NCBI GenBank assembly: GCA_013821865.1
Contig: PNJM01000021.1
Coordinates: 1-16,710 of the forward strand
DNA: 16,710 nt
Reading direction: 5' to 3'
DNA from: Rhodocyclaceae bacterium
GTDB lineage: Bacteria > Pseudomonadota > Gammaproteobacteria > Burkholderiales > Rhodocyclaceae
Shown in pieces: positions 6,257 to 14,827 of this stretch. Below the pieces are notes generated by a model. The model was not told the origin of the DNA. It saw only the letters and a list, made by a program, of their open reading frames with translations, and did not search any database. Both the position numbers and the translations under genes were made by a program. The first letter of the stretch is position 1; each line of letters starts with the position of its first letter.

Positions 6257-9200
6257 GCGGGCTTGTCGTGCCGGGCCTCGACCAGGGAGTAGACCGCCGG
6301 CACCACCACCAGCGTCAGCAGCGTCGAGGAGATCATGCCGCCGATGACGGCAATGGCGAGCGGCTGGTTGGTCTCCGACCCCGCGCCCAGCCCCAGCGCG
6401 GCGGGGAAGAGCGCCAGGATGATGGTGGCCGAGGTCATCAGCACCGGGCGCATTCGCGTCGGACAGGCGTCGCGCAGCGCCTCGCCCACGCGCTTGCCTT
6501 CCGTGCGCCGCTGGTTGGTGAGATCCACCAGCAGGATGGAGTTCTTCGCCACCAGGCCGATCAGCAGCACCAGGCCGATCATCGAGTAGATGTTGAGCGA
6601 CTGGCCGAACAGCCACAGCGCGGCGATGCCGCCGATGATGGCGAGCGGCTGCGCCAGCATGATGATGAAGGGCTGCAGGAACGAGTTGAACTGGCTGGCG
6701 AGCACCATGTAGAGCAGGATCATGGCCAGCGTGAAGGCGAAAGCCATGTAGTTCATCGTCTTGCCGAATTCCTCGGCCTGGCCGATGAACTTCACCTGGT
6801 AGCCGGTGGGCAGGATTTCGGCGGCGATCTCGCGCACCTTTGCCACGGCGTCGCCAAGCGGGATGGTCGGCGAGGCGAAGAAGGTGGCCGAGTACTGCAG
6901 GTCGAAGCGGCCGATCACGGCGGGGCCGAGCTGCTCGCTGAAGGATGCCACCGAGTCCATGCGGACCAGCTTGCCGTCCTTGGCGCGCAGGAAGATTTTC
7001 GAGAGATCCGACGGCTGGGTGAATTGGCCATCCTTGCCCTTGACGCGGATGTCTTAGCGCTGGCCGTCGCCCGGCTCGTCGTTGAACTTGGCAATGTCGA
7101 TGCCGCCGGTGAGCATGTTCACCGCCAGCGCCACATCCTGGGAGGCGAGACTGGCCGCGGCGATGCGCGCCCGGTCCGGCTGGAACACCAGTTGCGGCAG
7201 GTCGAGCTGCAGGTCGGTGTCGAGGCGGCCGATGCCGGCTTCGCCGGCCAGTTTCTGCTGCATTTCGCGGGTCAGGCGCCCGACCTCGCCCAGGTTTTCG
7301 CCGGCAAGGACGAACTGCAGCGGCTCGCCGCGCTGGCCCTGCACCATCGGGTAGGGCGCCGCGAAGGCGCGCGTGCCGGGAATGGCCGCCAGTTCCTTGC
7401 GCAGGATCGGCAGCAGCTCCTGCTGCTTCACCGTACGCTCCTCGCGCGGCGCCATGCGCGCCACCACGGTGCCCTGGTTGACCTGCCCGGCGCTGCCCAG
7501 GCCGATCAGCGCGAACTCGGTGACCACTTCCTTGTGGCGGTTGAGGATATCCTCGACCAGGCGCAGGCGGGTGTCGGTGTATTCGATGCTGGAGCCGAGC
7601 GGCGTGCGCAGGTAGACCAGGAAGCGGCCCTCGTCCTGATCGGGGGCAAAGCCCTTGCCGATGCCGGCGAAGAAGAAACCGCTCGATGCGACCGCCACCA
7701 GCGTCAGGCCGACCACCTTCCAGCGGTGATTGAGCGCGGCTTCGAGCAGCCTGCGATAAAGCCTTTCCAGGCCGACGAAAAACCGGTCAAGCAGATGGTA
7801 GAGATGGCCATGCTGCTTCTCCACCCTGAGGTAGCGCGAACAGAGCATAGGCGTCAGCGTCAGCGAGACGAACAGCGAGACGAGCACACCGAAGGTGACG
7901 ACGACGGCGAAGGAGCGGAAGAACTGGCCGATGATGCCGCTCATGAAGATCACCGGGGCGAAGATCGAGACCAGCGACAGGGTCGCCGCGATCACCGCGA
8001 AGACGACCTCGTTGCTGCCGTTGATGGCGGCCGTGACGGGATCCGGATCGATCTCCTCCCGGTGGCGGAAGATGTTCTCCAGCACGACGATCGAATCGTC
8101 CACCACCACGCCGATCAGCAGCAGCAGCGCCAGCATGGTGAGCGAATTGAGGGTGAAGCCGAAGAAATGGATGACGGCGATGGCGCCCATCAGCGAGACG
8201 GGGATTGCCAGCGAGATGATCAGCGTCGAGCGCACCGAGCGCAGGAATATCCACACCACCAGGGCGGCGAGCAGGGTGCCCTCGACCAGGTGCTCCTTGA
8301 GCGAGGCGACGATCTCCTGGATGAACACGGCGTCGTTGGAGACGACGGTGATGCGCATGCCCGGCGGCAGCTGCGGGCGGATGTCGTTCTCCAGGCGCGC
8401 CTTGATCTTGTCGACGATTTCCACCGTGTTGGTGTTGGCCACCTTGACCATGCCGATGCCGACGGTCGTTTCGCCGTTGAAGCGCGCCAGCTGGCGGTTG
8501 TCGGTGAGGCCGTCCTCGACCTCGGCGATGTCCTTCAGGCGGATGGGCGCCCTGTCCTTGTAGCCGACGATCATCCGGGCGAGGTCGTCGATCCGGTGGA
8601 ACTCCAGGTCCAGCTTCACCAGGCTTTCCGTCGCCTTGCCGACGACGAAGCCGCCGGCGAGTTGCACGTGCTCCCTGGCAAAGGCCTCGTTGATGTCCTG
8701 CGCGGTGATGCCGTGGGCGGTCATGCGATCGGCCAGCAGGTTGACGCGGATGGTGCGGTCGCGCCGTCCGCCCAGGCGCACTTCGCCGACGCCATCGATG
8801 GTTTCCAGCCGCTTCTTGACGACGTTGATGGCGTACTGGTTGAGCTGCTGCTGCGTGCGGTCGCCCTGCAGCGCCAGCCACATGATCGGCTGGGCGTTCG
8901 TTTCCACCTTGGCCACCACCGGCGGGTCGGCGTCCCTGGGCAGCCGGCGCAGCACCTGGTTGACCTTGGACTGCACCTCGTTGAAGGCGATGTCGACCTT
9001 CTTCTCCAGGCCGAAGGTGATGGCCACCACCGAAACGCCGGGCGAGGAGGTGGATTGGATATGCTCGATGCCGGGCACGCTGTTCACCGCCGTTTCGATG
9101 ACGTTGGTGAGGCTGGCGTCGACGATATCCGGATTGGCGCCTTTCAACACGGTCGTGATCGAGACGACCGGAAACTCGATGTACGGATACCGGTCCATGC

Positions 9201-9297
9201 CGATGCGCTGGTAGCTGATGATGCCGAACAGCACCAGCACGGCGGAGAGCATCCACGCCAGGACGTGGCGCCTGATCGAGAGCTCGGGCAGCGTCAT
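6247..9297 (-). pseudogene. HAE1-type RND efflux transporter, interrupted by one in-frame stop
   Basis: One reading frame spans the gene from the ATG at 9297 to the TGA at 6247-6249, broken only by TAA at 7054-7056 (codon 748). Read through, it would be 1016 residues, a normal RND length. The first piece (747 residues) has the N-terminal helix, the first porter loop, and TM4 with D400-D401 (GVVVDDSIVVLEN), part of the proton relay. The second piece (268 residues) holds TM8-12 and the partner lysine at about position 918 (GLVAKNSILLVDL). The truncated product would lack the lysine and five helices, so proton coupling should fail. The context GDGQR-stop-DIRVK suggests a Tyr codon changed to TAA by one base. 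Its ATG overlaps the adaptor stop by 4 bp (ATGA). It could be a real pseudogene, a sequencing error, or a stop that is read through. The substrate is unknown and no outer-membrane factor gene is in the window. Confidence 0.85.
7054..7056 (-). other. In-frame TAA inside the RND pump gene
   Basis: On the minus strand the codons read GAC GGC CAG CGC TAA GAC ATC CGC GTC. The frame continues with RND-like sequence for 268 more codons, with no shift and no insertion. The first in-frame ATG afterwards is at 6960, 31 codons later, with no obvious ribosome site, so a separate second protein is unlikely. Confidence 0.9.
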
Positions 9298-10436
9298 TTT
9301 TTCCCGGCTGCTTTGGGCGCCCTGGCTTCGCCGCCCGGCTTGTCCTGCGGCGGCGCGCCGGCCTTGGCGCGCTCCTGCACCATGACCGCCGCGTTGTGGG
9401 TCAGAAAGCCGGCACCGTCCAGCGCCAGGGTTTCGCCGCCCGCAAGACCCTTGACGATCTCGACCAGGCCGCCGCGCTTGGCGCCCGCTTCGACGACGCG
9501 CTGCTGTGCCCTGCCCTCGGCGACGACGTAGACCACCTTGCCCGCCGGGCGCAGGACGACGCTCTGCTCGGGCACCAGCACCGCGTTTTCCTTTCTGGCG
9601 ATGATGACCGCCGCGTTCACGGTGCCGCCGCTGCGGAAGCTGCCGTCGTTCTCGAGATCGACAATGACGTCGATGGCGCGGCTGGTCTCGGAAATGCTCG
9701 GCTTGATGTCATTGACGATGCCCTGGAATTCCTTGCCCGGCATCTGCGGCGAGGTGATGCGCACGGGCAGTCCTTTCTTCAGGCGCGGCGCCGCGGATTC
9801 CGGGAAGGGCAGGTGCGCGCGCAGCCGCTGGTTGGAGACCAGCTGGAAAAGCGGGTCGCCGACCTTGACGTAGTCGCCCACGGCCGCGATCTGCGTTTCC
9901 ACCATGCCGTCGAACGGCGCCGTCACCCTGGTCTTGCCCTGGTTGCGCAGGCTGCCATCGGCGCGGGCGCGGGCGGCGGCGAGTTGCTCGTGCAGCGCAT
10001 CGCGCTGGGCCTTGGCGTCGTCGGCGGCATTGGGGGAAATGAAGCCTTTCCGCACCAGCTGCTGCTGGCGCTCGACCAGGCGCTCCTGCTGCGCGAGCAG
10101 GGCGGCGAGGCGCCTGGTGTCGGCTTCGTCGGCGCGGCTCAGCAGGGCGATGTCGGCGTCGTCGATCACCGCCAGCAGTTCGCCTCTTTTCACCGCCTTG
10201 CCGGAGCCGGCGAGAATCTTGACGACCTTGCCGGCGACTTCGGCGCCGATCCTCGGATCGATCACCGCCTCCAGCGTGCCCAGCGTTTCCTCGGTGACTT
10301 CCAGCGCGCCGGCCTTGGCCTGGGTCACGGTGATGAGGATGGGCGGCGGGCCGGACGGCTTCTTCTCTTCCGCCTGGCGGCCGCAGGCGGAGATCGCCAC
10401 GGCGGCGGCAAGGACGGCAAGGAGGGTTTTATTCAT
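9294..10436 (-). CDS. RND efflux periplasmic adaptor (membrane fusion protein), lipoprotein
   Basis: The protein has 380 residues. A lipoprotein signal ends in the lipobox I15-S-A-C18, so it is probably anchored in the inner membrane by lipid. Then come a first lipoyl half (about 50-95, IGAEVAGKVVKILAGSGKAVKRGELLAVID), an alpha-helical hairpin rich in Gln/Arg/Ala (about 95-165), a second lipoyl half (TRVTAPFDGMVETQIAAVGDYVKVGDPLF), a beta-barrel domain and a membrane-proximal domain. This order is typical of the HlyD/AcrA family. It would join the RND pump to an outer-membrane channel. The C-terminus is Lys/Ala/Pro-rich and likely disordered. The start has no good Shine-Dalgarno; it follows lysA by 30 bp. 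Its partner pump gene, overlapping by 4 bp, carries a premature stop, so the adaptor may lack a working partner. Confidence 0.92.
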   Translation of the reverse strand: MNKTLLAVLAAAVAISACGRQAEEKKPSGPPPILITVTQAKAGALEVTEETLGTLEAVIDPRIGAEVAGKVVKILAGSGKAVKRGELLAVIDDADIALLSRADEADTRRLAALLAQQERLVERQQQLVRKGFISPNAADDAKAQRDALHEQLAAARARADGSLRNQGKTRVTAPFDGMVETQIAAVGDYVKVGDPLFQLVSNQRLRAHLPFPESAAPRLKKGLPVRITSPQMPGKEFQGIVNDIKPSISETSRAIDVIVDLENDGSFRSGGTVNAAVIIARKENAVLVPEQSVVLRPAGKVVYVVAEGRAQQRVVEAGAKRGGLVEIVKGLAGGETLALDGAGFLTHNAAVMVQERAKAGAPPQDKPGGEARAPKAAGKK

Positions 10437-10466
10437 GGAGAGGCTGGGATGCGGGCAAAAAGCCGG

Positions 10467-11711
10467 TCAAGGCAGGACATGCTCACCGGCGAACAGCTGC
10501 TCGACTTGTTCGCGTTCGCGCACGACGAAGGACTGCTCTCCGTCAACCACGACCTCGGCGGCGCGCGGCCGCGAGTTGTAGTTGGAGCTCTGCGCCATGC
10601 CGTAGGCGCCGGCCGACATGACCGCCAGCAGGTCGCCCGCCTCGACGCCGAGGCGGCGGCCGTGGCCGAGAAAGTCGCCGGACTCGCACACGGGACCGAC
10701 CACTTCGTAGAGCGGCGCATCGATCTGGCGGCTCCGCACCGGCAGGATGTCGTGCCAGGCGTCGTAGAGCGCCGGGCGGATGAGGTCGTTCATCGCCGCA
10801 TCGACGATGGCGAAGTTCTTTTCCGCCCCGTGTTTGAGATATTCGATCCGCGTCAGCAGCACGCCCGAGTTGCCGACCAGGGCGCGGCCCGGCTCGACCA
10901 GCAGCTTTTCCCCGCGCCCGGCCAGGCGCGCCAGCAGCGGCGCGAAATACTCCTTCACCGTGGGCGGCGTCTCGTCGTGGTAGCGGATGCCCAGGCCGCC
11001 GCCGAGGTCGAGGTGGCGCAGCGCGATGCCTTCCGCGGCGAGCCTGTCAGCGAGGGACAGGATTTTGTCGGCCGCCTCGGCCGCCGGCGCCGGGTCGAGC
11101 AGCTGCGAGCCGATATGACAGGCGATGCCGGCGATCTCGACATGCCGCAGCGCGCGGGCGCGCAGGTAGAGCGGCAGCGCATCCTCGCAGGCGACGCCGA
11201 ACTTGTTGCTGCGCAGGCCGGTGGAGATGTAGGGGTGCGTCTTGGGGTCGACGTTGGGGTTGACGCGCAGCGCGACCGGCGCGCGCAGTCCCAGGCTGCC
11301 GGCCACCTCGTCGAGCCGCTCCAGCTCGGCCGCCGATTCGACGTTGAAGCAGGAGATGCCGGCCGAGAGCGCCTGGCGCATTTCGGCGGCCGTCTTGCCG
11401 ACGCCGGAAAAAACCACCTTGGCCGGGTCGCCGCCCGCGGCGATCACACGCGCCAGCTCGCCGCCGGAAACGATGTCGAAGCCGGCGCCCTCGCGGGCGA
11501 AGAGATTGAGGATGGCCAGGTTCGAGTTGGCCTTGACGGCATAGCAGACCAGGGCGTCGCGCCCGGCCAGCGCGCCGCGGAAGGCGCCGAAGCGTTCCAG
11601 CAGGGCGGCGCGCGAGTAAACATAGCAGGGCGTGCCGTGGCGCTCGGCGATTTCGGGCAGCGGCACCGATTCCGCGCAGAGCACGCCGTCGCGATAGCCG
11701 AAGGCGCTCAT
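10467..11711 (-). CDS. lysA: Diaminopimelate decarboxylase
   Basis: The protein has 414 residues, a normal length for LysA. It converts meso-2,6-diaminopimelate to L-lysine, the last step of lysine synthesis, in the cytoplasm with pyridoxal phosphate. Visible landmarks are K60 in CYAVKAN (the PLP Schiff-base lysine), SGGEL, the HIGSQ motif of the alanine-racemase-like barrel, the phosphate-binding EPGRALVGNSG, and C342 in CESGDF, the catalytic cysteine of the C-terminal domain, followed by the AGAYGMAQSSNYNSRPR block. These favour LysA over ornithine or arginine decarboxylases of the same fold. The ATG overlaps the lptM stop by 4 bp (ATGA), so the two are translationally coupled. Confidence 0.97.
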   Translation of the reverse strand: MSAFGYRDGVLCAESVPLPEIAERHGTPCYVYSRAALLERFGAFRGALAGRDALVCYAVKANSNLAILNLFAREGAGFDIVSGGELARVIAAGGDPAKVVFSGVGKTAAEMRQALSAGISCFNVESAAELERLDEVAGSLGLRAPVALRVNPNVDPKTHPYISTGLRSNKFGVACEDALPLYLRARALRHVEIAGIACHIGSQLLDPAPAAEAADKILSLADRLAAEGIALRHLDLGGGLGIRYHDETPPTVKEYFAPLLARLAGRGEKLLVEPGRALVGNSGVLLTRIEYLKHGAEKNFAIVDAAMNDLIRPALYDAWHDILPVRSRQIDAPLYEVVGPVCESGDFLGHGRRLGVEAGDLLAVMSAGAYGMAQSSNYNSRPRAAEVVVDGEQSFVVREREQVEQLFAGEHVLP

Positions 11712-11884
11712 TGCGCGGTTCCGCCGGAGGCTTTGCTATTATCGGCGGCAGGAGCCGCCGGCGCCGGCGCGGGCTCCAGGACGGGCGCCGACCTGGACGG
11801 AGGGAGAACGAGGGGACCCCTGGTGCCGCATGCGCCAAGGCAGCAGGCGAGCACAAGCGCGGGAATAATCGCTGAAGGGCGCAT
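11708..11884 (-). CDS. lptM: LptM-type small lipoprotein (LPS-translocon maturation factor)
   Basis: This is a 58-residue lipoprotein. The frame is open further upstream, but the ATG at 11884 gives a lipoprotein signal (MRPSAIIPALVLACCLGAC) with lipobox L16-G-A-C19. The mature end CGTRGPLVLPP is the hallmark of the LptM (YifL) family, small outer-membrane lipoproteins that assist maturation of the LptDE lipopolysaccharide translocon in enterobacteria. The rest (about 30-58) is Pro/Ala-rich and low in complexity. Its position just before lysA and divergent from cyaY is the order I know from many proteobacteria. The function here is transferred by family, not shown. Confidence 0.85.
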   Translation of the reverse strand: MRPSAIIPALVLACCLGACGTRGPLVLPPSRSAPVLEPAPAPAAPAADNSKASGGTAQ

Positions 11885-11923
11885 GATAATTGCAAAAACC
11901 GGAATGTTAGCAGAAGGATTGCG

Positions 11924-12241
11924 ATGGAAGAAACGGAGTTCAATGCCCTTGCGGAAGCCACGCTGGCACGGATCGAGCAGGCGCTGGACGCCTGCCCCGC
12001 CGGAATCGATTACGAATTGCGGCCGGGCGGCGTGCTGGAACTGGAATTCGACGACGGCAGCAAGATCGTCATCAACCGCCATTCGGCCGCGCGCGAGATC
12101 TGGGTGGCGGCGAAATCCGGCGGCTTCCACTTCCGCCCGGAGAATGGCCGCTGGGTCGGCACGCGCGACGGCGTCGAACTGTTCGCGGCGCTTGGGCGCC
12201 TCGCCAGCGAGCAGTCGGGCGAGACGGTGGAGCTGAATTAG
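11924..12241 (+). CDS. cyaY: Frataxin-like iron-sulfur assembly protein CyaY
   Basis: The protein has 105 residues, the usual CyaY length. The ATG follows AAGGA (11914-11918). The N-terminal helix is acidic (EETEFNALAEATLARIEQALD), matching the iron-binding acidic ridge of frataxins. Strands follow with LELEFDDGSKIVINRH, the WVAAKSGGFHF core and a conserved tryptophan in GRWVGTRDG, then a C-terminal helix. Family members bind iron and modulate IscS-driven iron-sulfur cluster assembly in the cytoplasm. It is divergent from lptM across 39 bp and converges on the PBP1A gene, with the two stop codons overlapping by 4 bp. Confidence 0.95.
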   Translation: MEETEFNALAEATLARIEQALDACPAGIDYELRPGGVLELEFDDGSKIVINRHSAAREIWVAAKSGGFHFRPENGRWVGTRDGVELFAALGRLASEQSGETVELN

Positions 12242-14613
12242 CCGGACGTGCCCGCAACCGGACCGGCCGGATCCGGGATCGCCGTACCCGGGGTCGCCGG
12301 ATTTTCGTTCTCCGGCGGCGCCGGCGGCAGACTCTCCTTGTAGATGAGCTCCGTGGTTTTCCCTGACGGGTTCTTGCCCGAGGGGTCGGCCGGCACATTG
12401 ACGGCAATCAGGCCCGCGGGCGCTTCCATGTAGGACTCGGGCACGTCCTTCAGCGCCTTCTCCATGTAGCCCATCCAGATCGGCAGCGCGGCGGAGCCGC
12501 CGGTCTCGCCATTGCCCAGCTTCTTCGGCTGATCGAAACCGATCCAGGCTATGCCCACCAGCGTTGGCTGGTAGCCGCAGAACCAGGCATCGATGAAATC
12601 ATTGGTCGTGCCGGTCTTGCCGGCGAGATCGCCGCGCTTCAGCTGCAGCGCCCGGGTGGCCGTGCCGCGGCGCACGACGTCGTGCATCATGCTGTCCATG
12701 AGATAGGCGTTGCGCGGATCGAGGACGCGCAGCTGTTCGTCGCCGGCGACGGCGGGCTGGGCCTCGGCCAGGACATTTCCCTTGTCGTCGAGGATATGCT
12801 TCACGACATAGGGCTGGATGCGATAGCCGCCATTGGCGAATATCGAATACGCAGCCAACTGCTGCCAGGGCGTGACGCTGCCTGCGCCGAGCGCCATGGT
12901 CAGGTAGGGCGGATGCTTGTCGGCGTCGTAGCCGAAGCGGGTGACATAGTCCTGGGCGTAATGCGTGCCGATCGATTTCAGGATGCGCACCGAGACGAGG
13001 TTCTTCGATTTCGCCAGCCCCATGCGCATGGGCATCGGGCCCTCGTATTTGCCGTCGTAGTTCTTCGGCTCCCAGGCCTGGCTGCCGGTCTCGGCGGCGG
13101 AAACGGTGAGCGGCTCGTCGGGGATGACCGTGGCCGGCGTGAACCCCTTTTCCAGTGCCGCCGAATAGATGAAGGGCTTGAAGCTGGAACCGGGCTGGCG
13201 CCAGGCCTGCGTGACGTGGTTGAACTTGTTGCGGCTGAAATCGAAGCCGCCGACGAGCGCGCGTATGGCGCCATCCAGCGGGCTGGCTGCAACGAAGGCC
13301 GCCTCCACCTCAGGCAGCTGGACGATCTGCCAGTGGCCCTTTTCATCCTTCTGCACATGGATGATGGCGCCGCGCCGGATGCGCTTGTTCGCCGGCGCCT
13401 TGTCGTCGAGCATCTTCTGCGCGAACTTCAGGCCGTCGCCGCCGATCTGCACAATCTCGCCGCCGCGCCGGTAGGCGCGCACCTGCTTCGTGCCGGCTTC
13501 GACCACGACGGCAGCGAGCAGGTCGTCGGAATCGACTTCATCCTGCAGGGATTCCTCCAGCACCTCGTCCAGGTCGCCGGCGCCGACCTGGCCCAGGTCC
13601 ACGTAGCCTCCGGCACCGCGATAGCCGTGGCGCCGGTCGTAATCGAGCACGCCACGGCGCAGCGATGCGTAGGCGGCTTCCTGATCGGCCCTGGTGATGG
13701 TCGTGATGACCCGCAGGCCGCGCGTGTAGGTCTCCTCCTGGAAGCGCTCGTAGGCCATCTGGCGCGCCATCTCGGCAACGTGGTCGGCCCGGACGGCAAA
13801 TTCATTCACGTCGCGCTTGACGGTGAGCGCCTGCTTCAGTGCTTCTGCCAGTTGTGCGTCGTTGATATAGCCCAGATCATGCATGCGGCGCAGCACGTAG
13901 TGCTGCCGCTGCTTGGCGCGCTTGGGATTGGCCACCGGGTTGTAGCTCGACGGTGCCTTGGGCAGCCCCGCCAGCATGGCAGCCTCGGCCAGGCTGACGT
14001 CCTTGAGCGGCTTGCCGTAGTAGATTTGAGCCGCCGCCGCGAAGCCGTAGGCGCGCTGGCCAAGGTAGATCTGGTTGACATAGATCTGCAGGATTTCGTC
14101 CTTGGACAGGTTGCTCTCGATCTTGAAGGCGAGCAGGGCCTCGTAGACCTTCCGGGTCAGGGTCTTCTCGCTGGACAGGAAGAAGTTGCGCGCCACCTGC
14201 ATGGTGATGGTGCTGGCGCCCTGGCGCTTGCCGCCGCTCGTGAAGTTGGCATAGGCGGCACGCAGCACGCCCAGGGTATCAACGCCGGGATGCTGGTAGA
14301 AACGCTCGTCCTCGGCGGAAAGGATGGCCTGCTTCATCAGCGGAGGCACATCCTGGATGCGCACCAGGGCGCGGCGCTCTTCGCCGAATTCGCCGATCAG
14401 GTGGCCGTCCGACGTATAGACGCGCAGCGGAATCTTGGGCTGGTAGTCGGTCAGCGCATCGAGGGAGGGTAGCTGCGGATAGGCCAGTATCGCGATGATG
14501 CCGAGCAGGGCGGCAGCAATCAAAACAGCCCCGACAATGAGCATTGCGGGGTAGAGGATCCAGCGCAGGACAGTGGGCAAGGAATGACTCGGCGGGGTTG
14601 GAAAGCGCGCCAT
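12238..14613 (-). CDS. mrcA: Class A penicillin-binding protein (PBP1A), peptidoglycan synthase
   Basis: The protein has 791 residues from the ATG at 14613, preceded by AAGGG with 6 bp spacing; a start 8 codons upstream is open but lacks such a site. A short cytoplasmic tail leads to one membrane helix (about 16-44). The glycosyltransferase domain (about 65-240) has catalytic E101 in EDERFYQHPG, then RNFFLSSEKTLTRK and a second signature, EILQIYVNQIYLGQ. A middle OB-like PBP1A insert precedes the transpeptidase domain with S476-S-F-K479 (nucleophile Ser476), S536-K-N538 and K666-T-G-T669. The C-terminal tail is Pro/Asn-rich. It polymerises and crosslinks peptidoglycan at the inner membrane. 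Its position divergent from pilM fits mrcA/ponA in related bacteria. Confidence 0.95.
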   Translation of the reverse strand: MARFPTPPSHSLPTVLRWILYPAMLIVGAVLIAAALLGIIAILAYPQLPSLDALTDYQPKIPLRVYTSDGHLIGEFGEERRALVRIQDVPPLMKQAILSAEDERFYQHPGVDTLGVLRAAYANFTSGGKRQGASTITMQVARNFFLSSEKTLTRKVYEALLAFKIESNLSKDEILQIYVNQIYLGQRAYGFAAAAQIYYGKPLKDVSLAEAAMLAGLPKAPSSYNPVANPKRAKQRQHYVLRRMHDLGYINDAQLAEALKQALTVKRDVNEFAVRADHVAEMARQMAYERFQEETYTRGLRVITTITRADQEAAYASLRRGVLDYDRRHGYRGAGGYVDLGQVGAGDLDEVLEESLQDEVDSDDLLAAVVVEAGTKQVRAYRRGGEIVQIGGDGLKFAQKMLDDKAPANKRIRRGAIIHVQKDEKGHWQIVQLPEVEAAFVAASPLDGAIRALVGGFDFSRNKFNHVTQAWRQPGSSFKPFIYSAALEKGFTPATVIPDEPLTVSAAETGSQAWEPKNYDGKYEGPMPMRMGLAKSKNLVSVRILKSIGTHYAQDYVTRFGYDADKHPPYLTMALGAGSVTPWQQLAAYSIFANGGYRIQPYVVKHILDDKGNVLAEAQPAVAGDEQLRVLDPRNAYLMDSMMHDVVRRGTATRALQLKRGDLAGKTGTTNDFIDAWFCGYQPTLVGIAWIGFDQPKKLGNGETGGSAALPIWMGYMEKALKDVPESYMEAPAGLIAVNVPADPSGKNPSGKTTELIYKESLPPAPPENENPATPGTAIPDPAGPVAGTSG

Positions 14614-14619
14614 TATATG

Positions 14620-14624
14620 CCCTT
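14620..14624 (-). promoter_or_regulatory. Ribosome binding site deciding the PBP1A start
   Basis: The minus strand reads AAGGG, then 6 bp, then the ATG at 14613. This supports the 791-residue form over the one 8 codons longer. Confidence 0.6.
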
Positions 14625-14743
14625 CTCGCTGCGGCAAGACGCAGAGGCAGCAGCCTTCTCTGGGGGAAGACCGGAATCCCGGGAGTGGTCATGGAATGCG
14701 TGGCATGTGTCGGGCTACGACGACAGCGCCCGGAAAAAAATGC

Positions 14744-14772
14744 TTTACACGCGACATAGTTGTTGCTAGCAT
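14744..14772 (+). promoter_or_regulatory. Candidate sigma70-type promoter for pilMNO
   Basis: TTTACA (14744-14749, 5 of 6 match to the -35 consensus) is followed after 17 bp by TAGCAT (14767-14772, 4 of 6). A start near 14779 would give a leader of about 50 nt before pilM. The region just downstream is AT-rich. No sigma54-type GG-N10-GC pair with good flanks was found. Confidence 0.45.
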
Positions 14773-14816
14773 TTAATGTAAATTATCTGTAATGCGCCTA
14801 ACTAACGAGAATTCAT

Positions 14817-14821
14817 AAGGA
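14817..14821 (+). promoter_or_regulatory. Ribosome binding site fixing a TTG start for pilM
   Basis: AAGGA lies 6 bp before TTG (14828-14830). No in-frame ATG or GTG lies near the family's usual N-terminus, so TTG is the best start. Confidence 0.6.
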
Positions 14822-14827
14822 TTTTCC

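Larger units (their letters stand above)
14614..14827. other. Divergent intergenic region, PBP1A / pilM
   Basis: This 214-bp gap is GC-rich near the PBP1A gene. It becomes clearly AT-rich at about 14731-14815, with A-runs (CGGAAAAAAATG) and TTTAATGTAAATTATCTG. The AT-rich part fits a promoter and protein-binding zone for pilM. No RNA gene is seen. Small open frames here start in the PBP1A 5' end and have no coding look. Confidence 0.6.

Noticed and set aside
6247..6960. An independent small membrane protein from the ATG at 6960
   Set aside because: It is the in-frame C-terminal part of the RND pump with no ribosome site of its own; better explained as the tail of an interrupted gene.
6217..9531. 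Uninterrupted 1104-codon plus-strand frame opposite the RND pump
   Set aside because: It is antisense to a recognisable RND gene, its composition (Asp/His/Arg/Gln-rich, no fold pattern) is typical of antisense shadows in GC-rich DNA, and its start lies in the palindrome.
9396..12236. 946-codon plus-strand frame across the adaptor, lysA, lptM and cyaY
   Set aside because: It runs antisense to three recognised genes and out of frame over cyaY; the translation shows no family features.
12682..14472. 596-codon plus-strand frame opposite the PBP1A gene
   Set aside because: Antisense shadow; the PBP1A catalytic motifs on the minus strand show which strand codes.
14701..14716. TGGCAT-type sigma54 element upstream of pilM
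   Set aside because: The downstream half lacks the TTGC match and the spacing does not fit.
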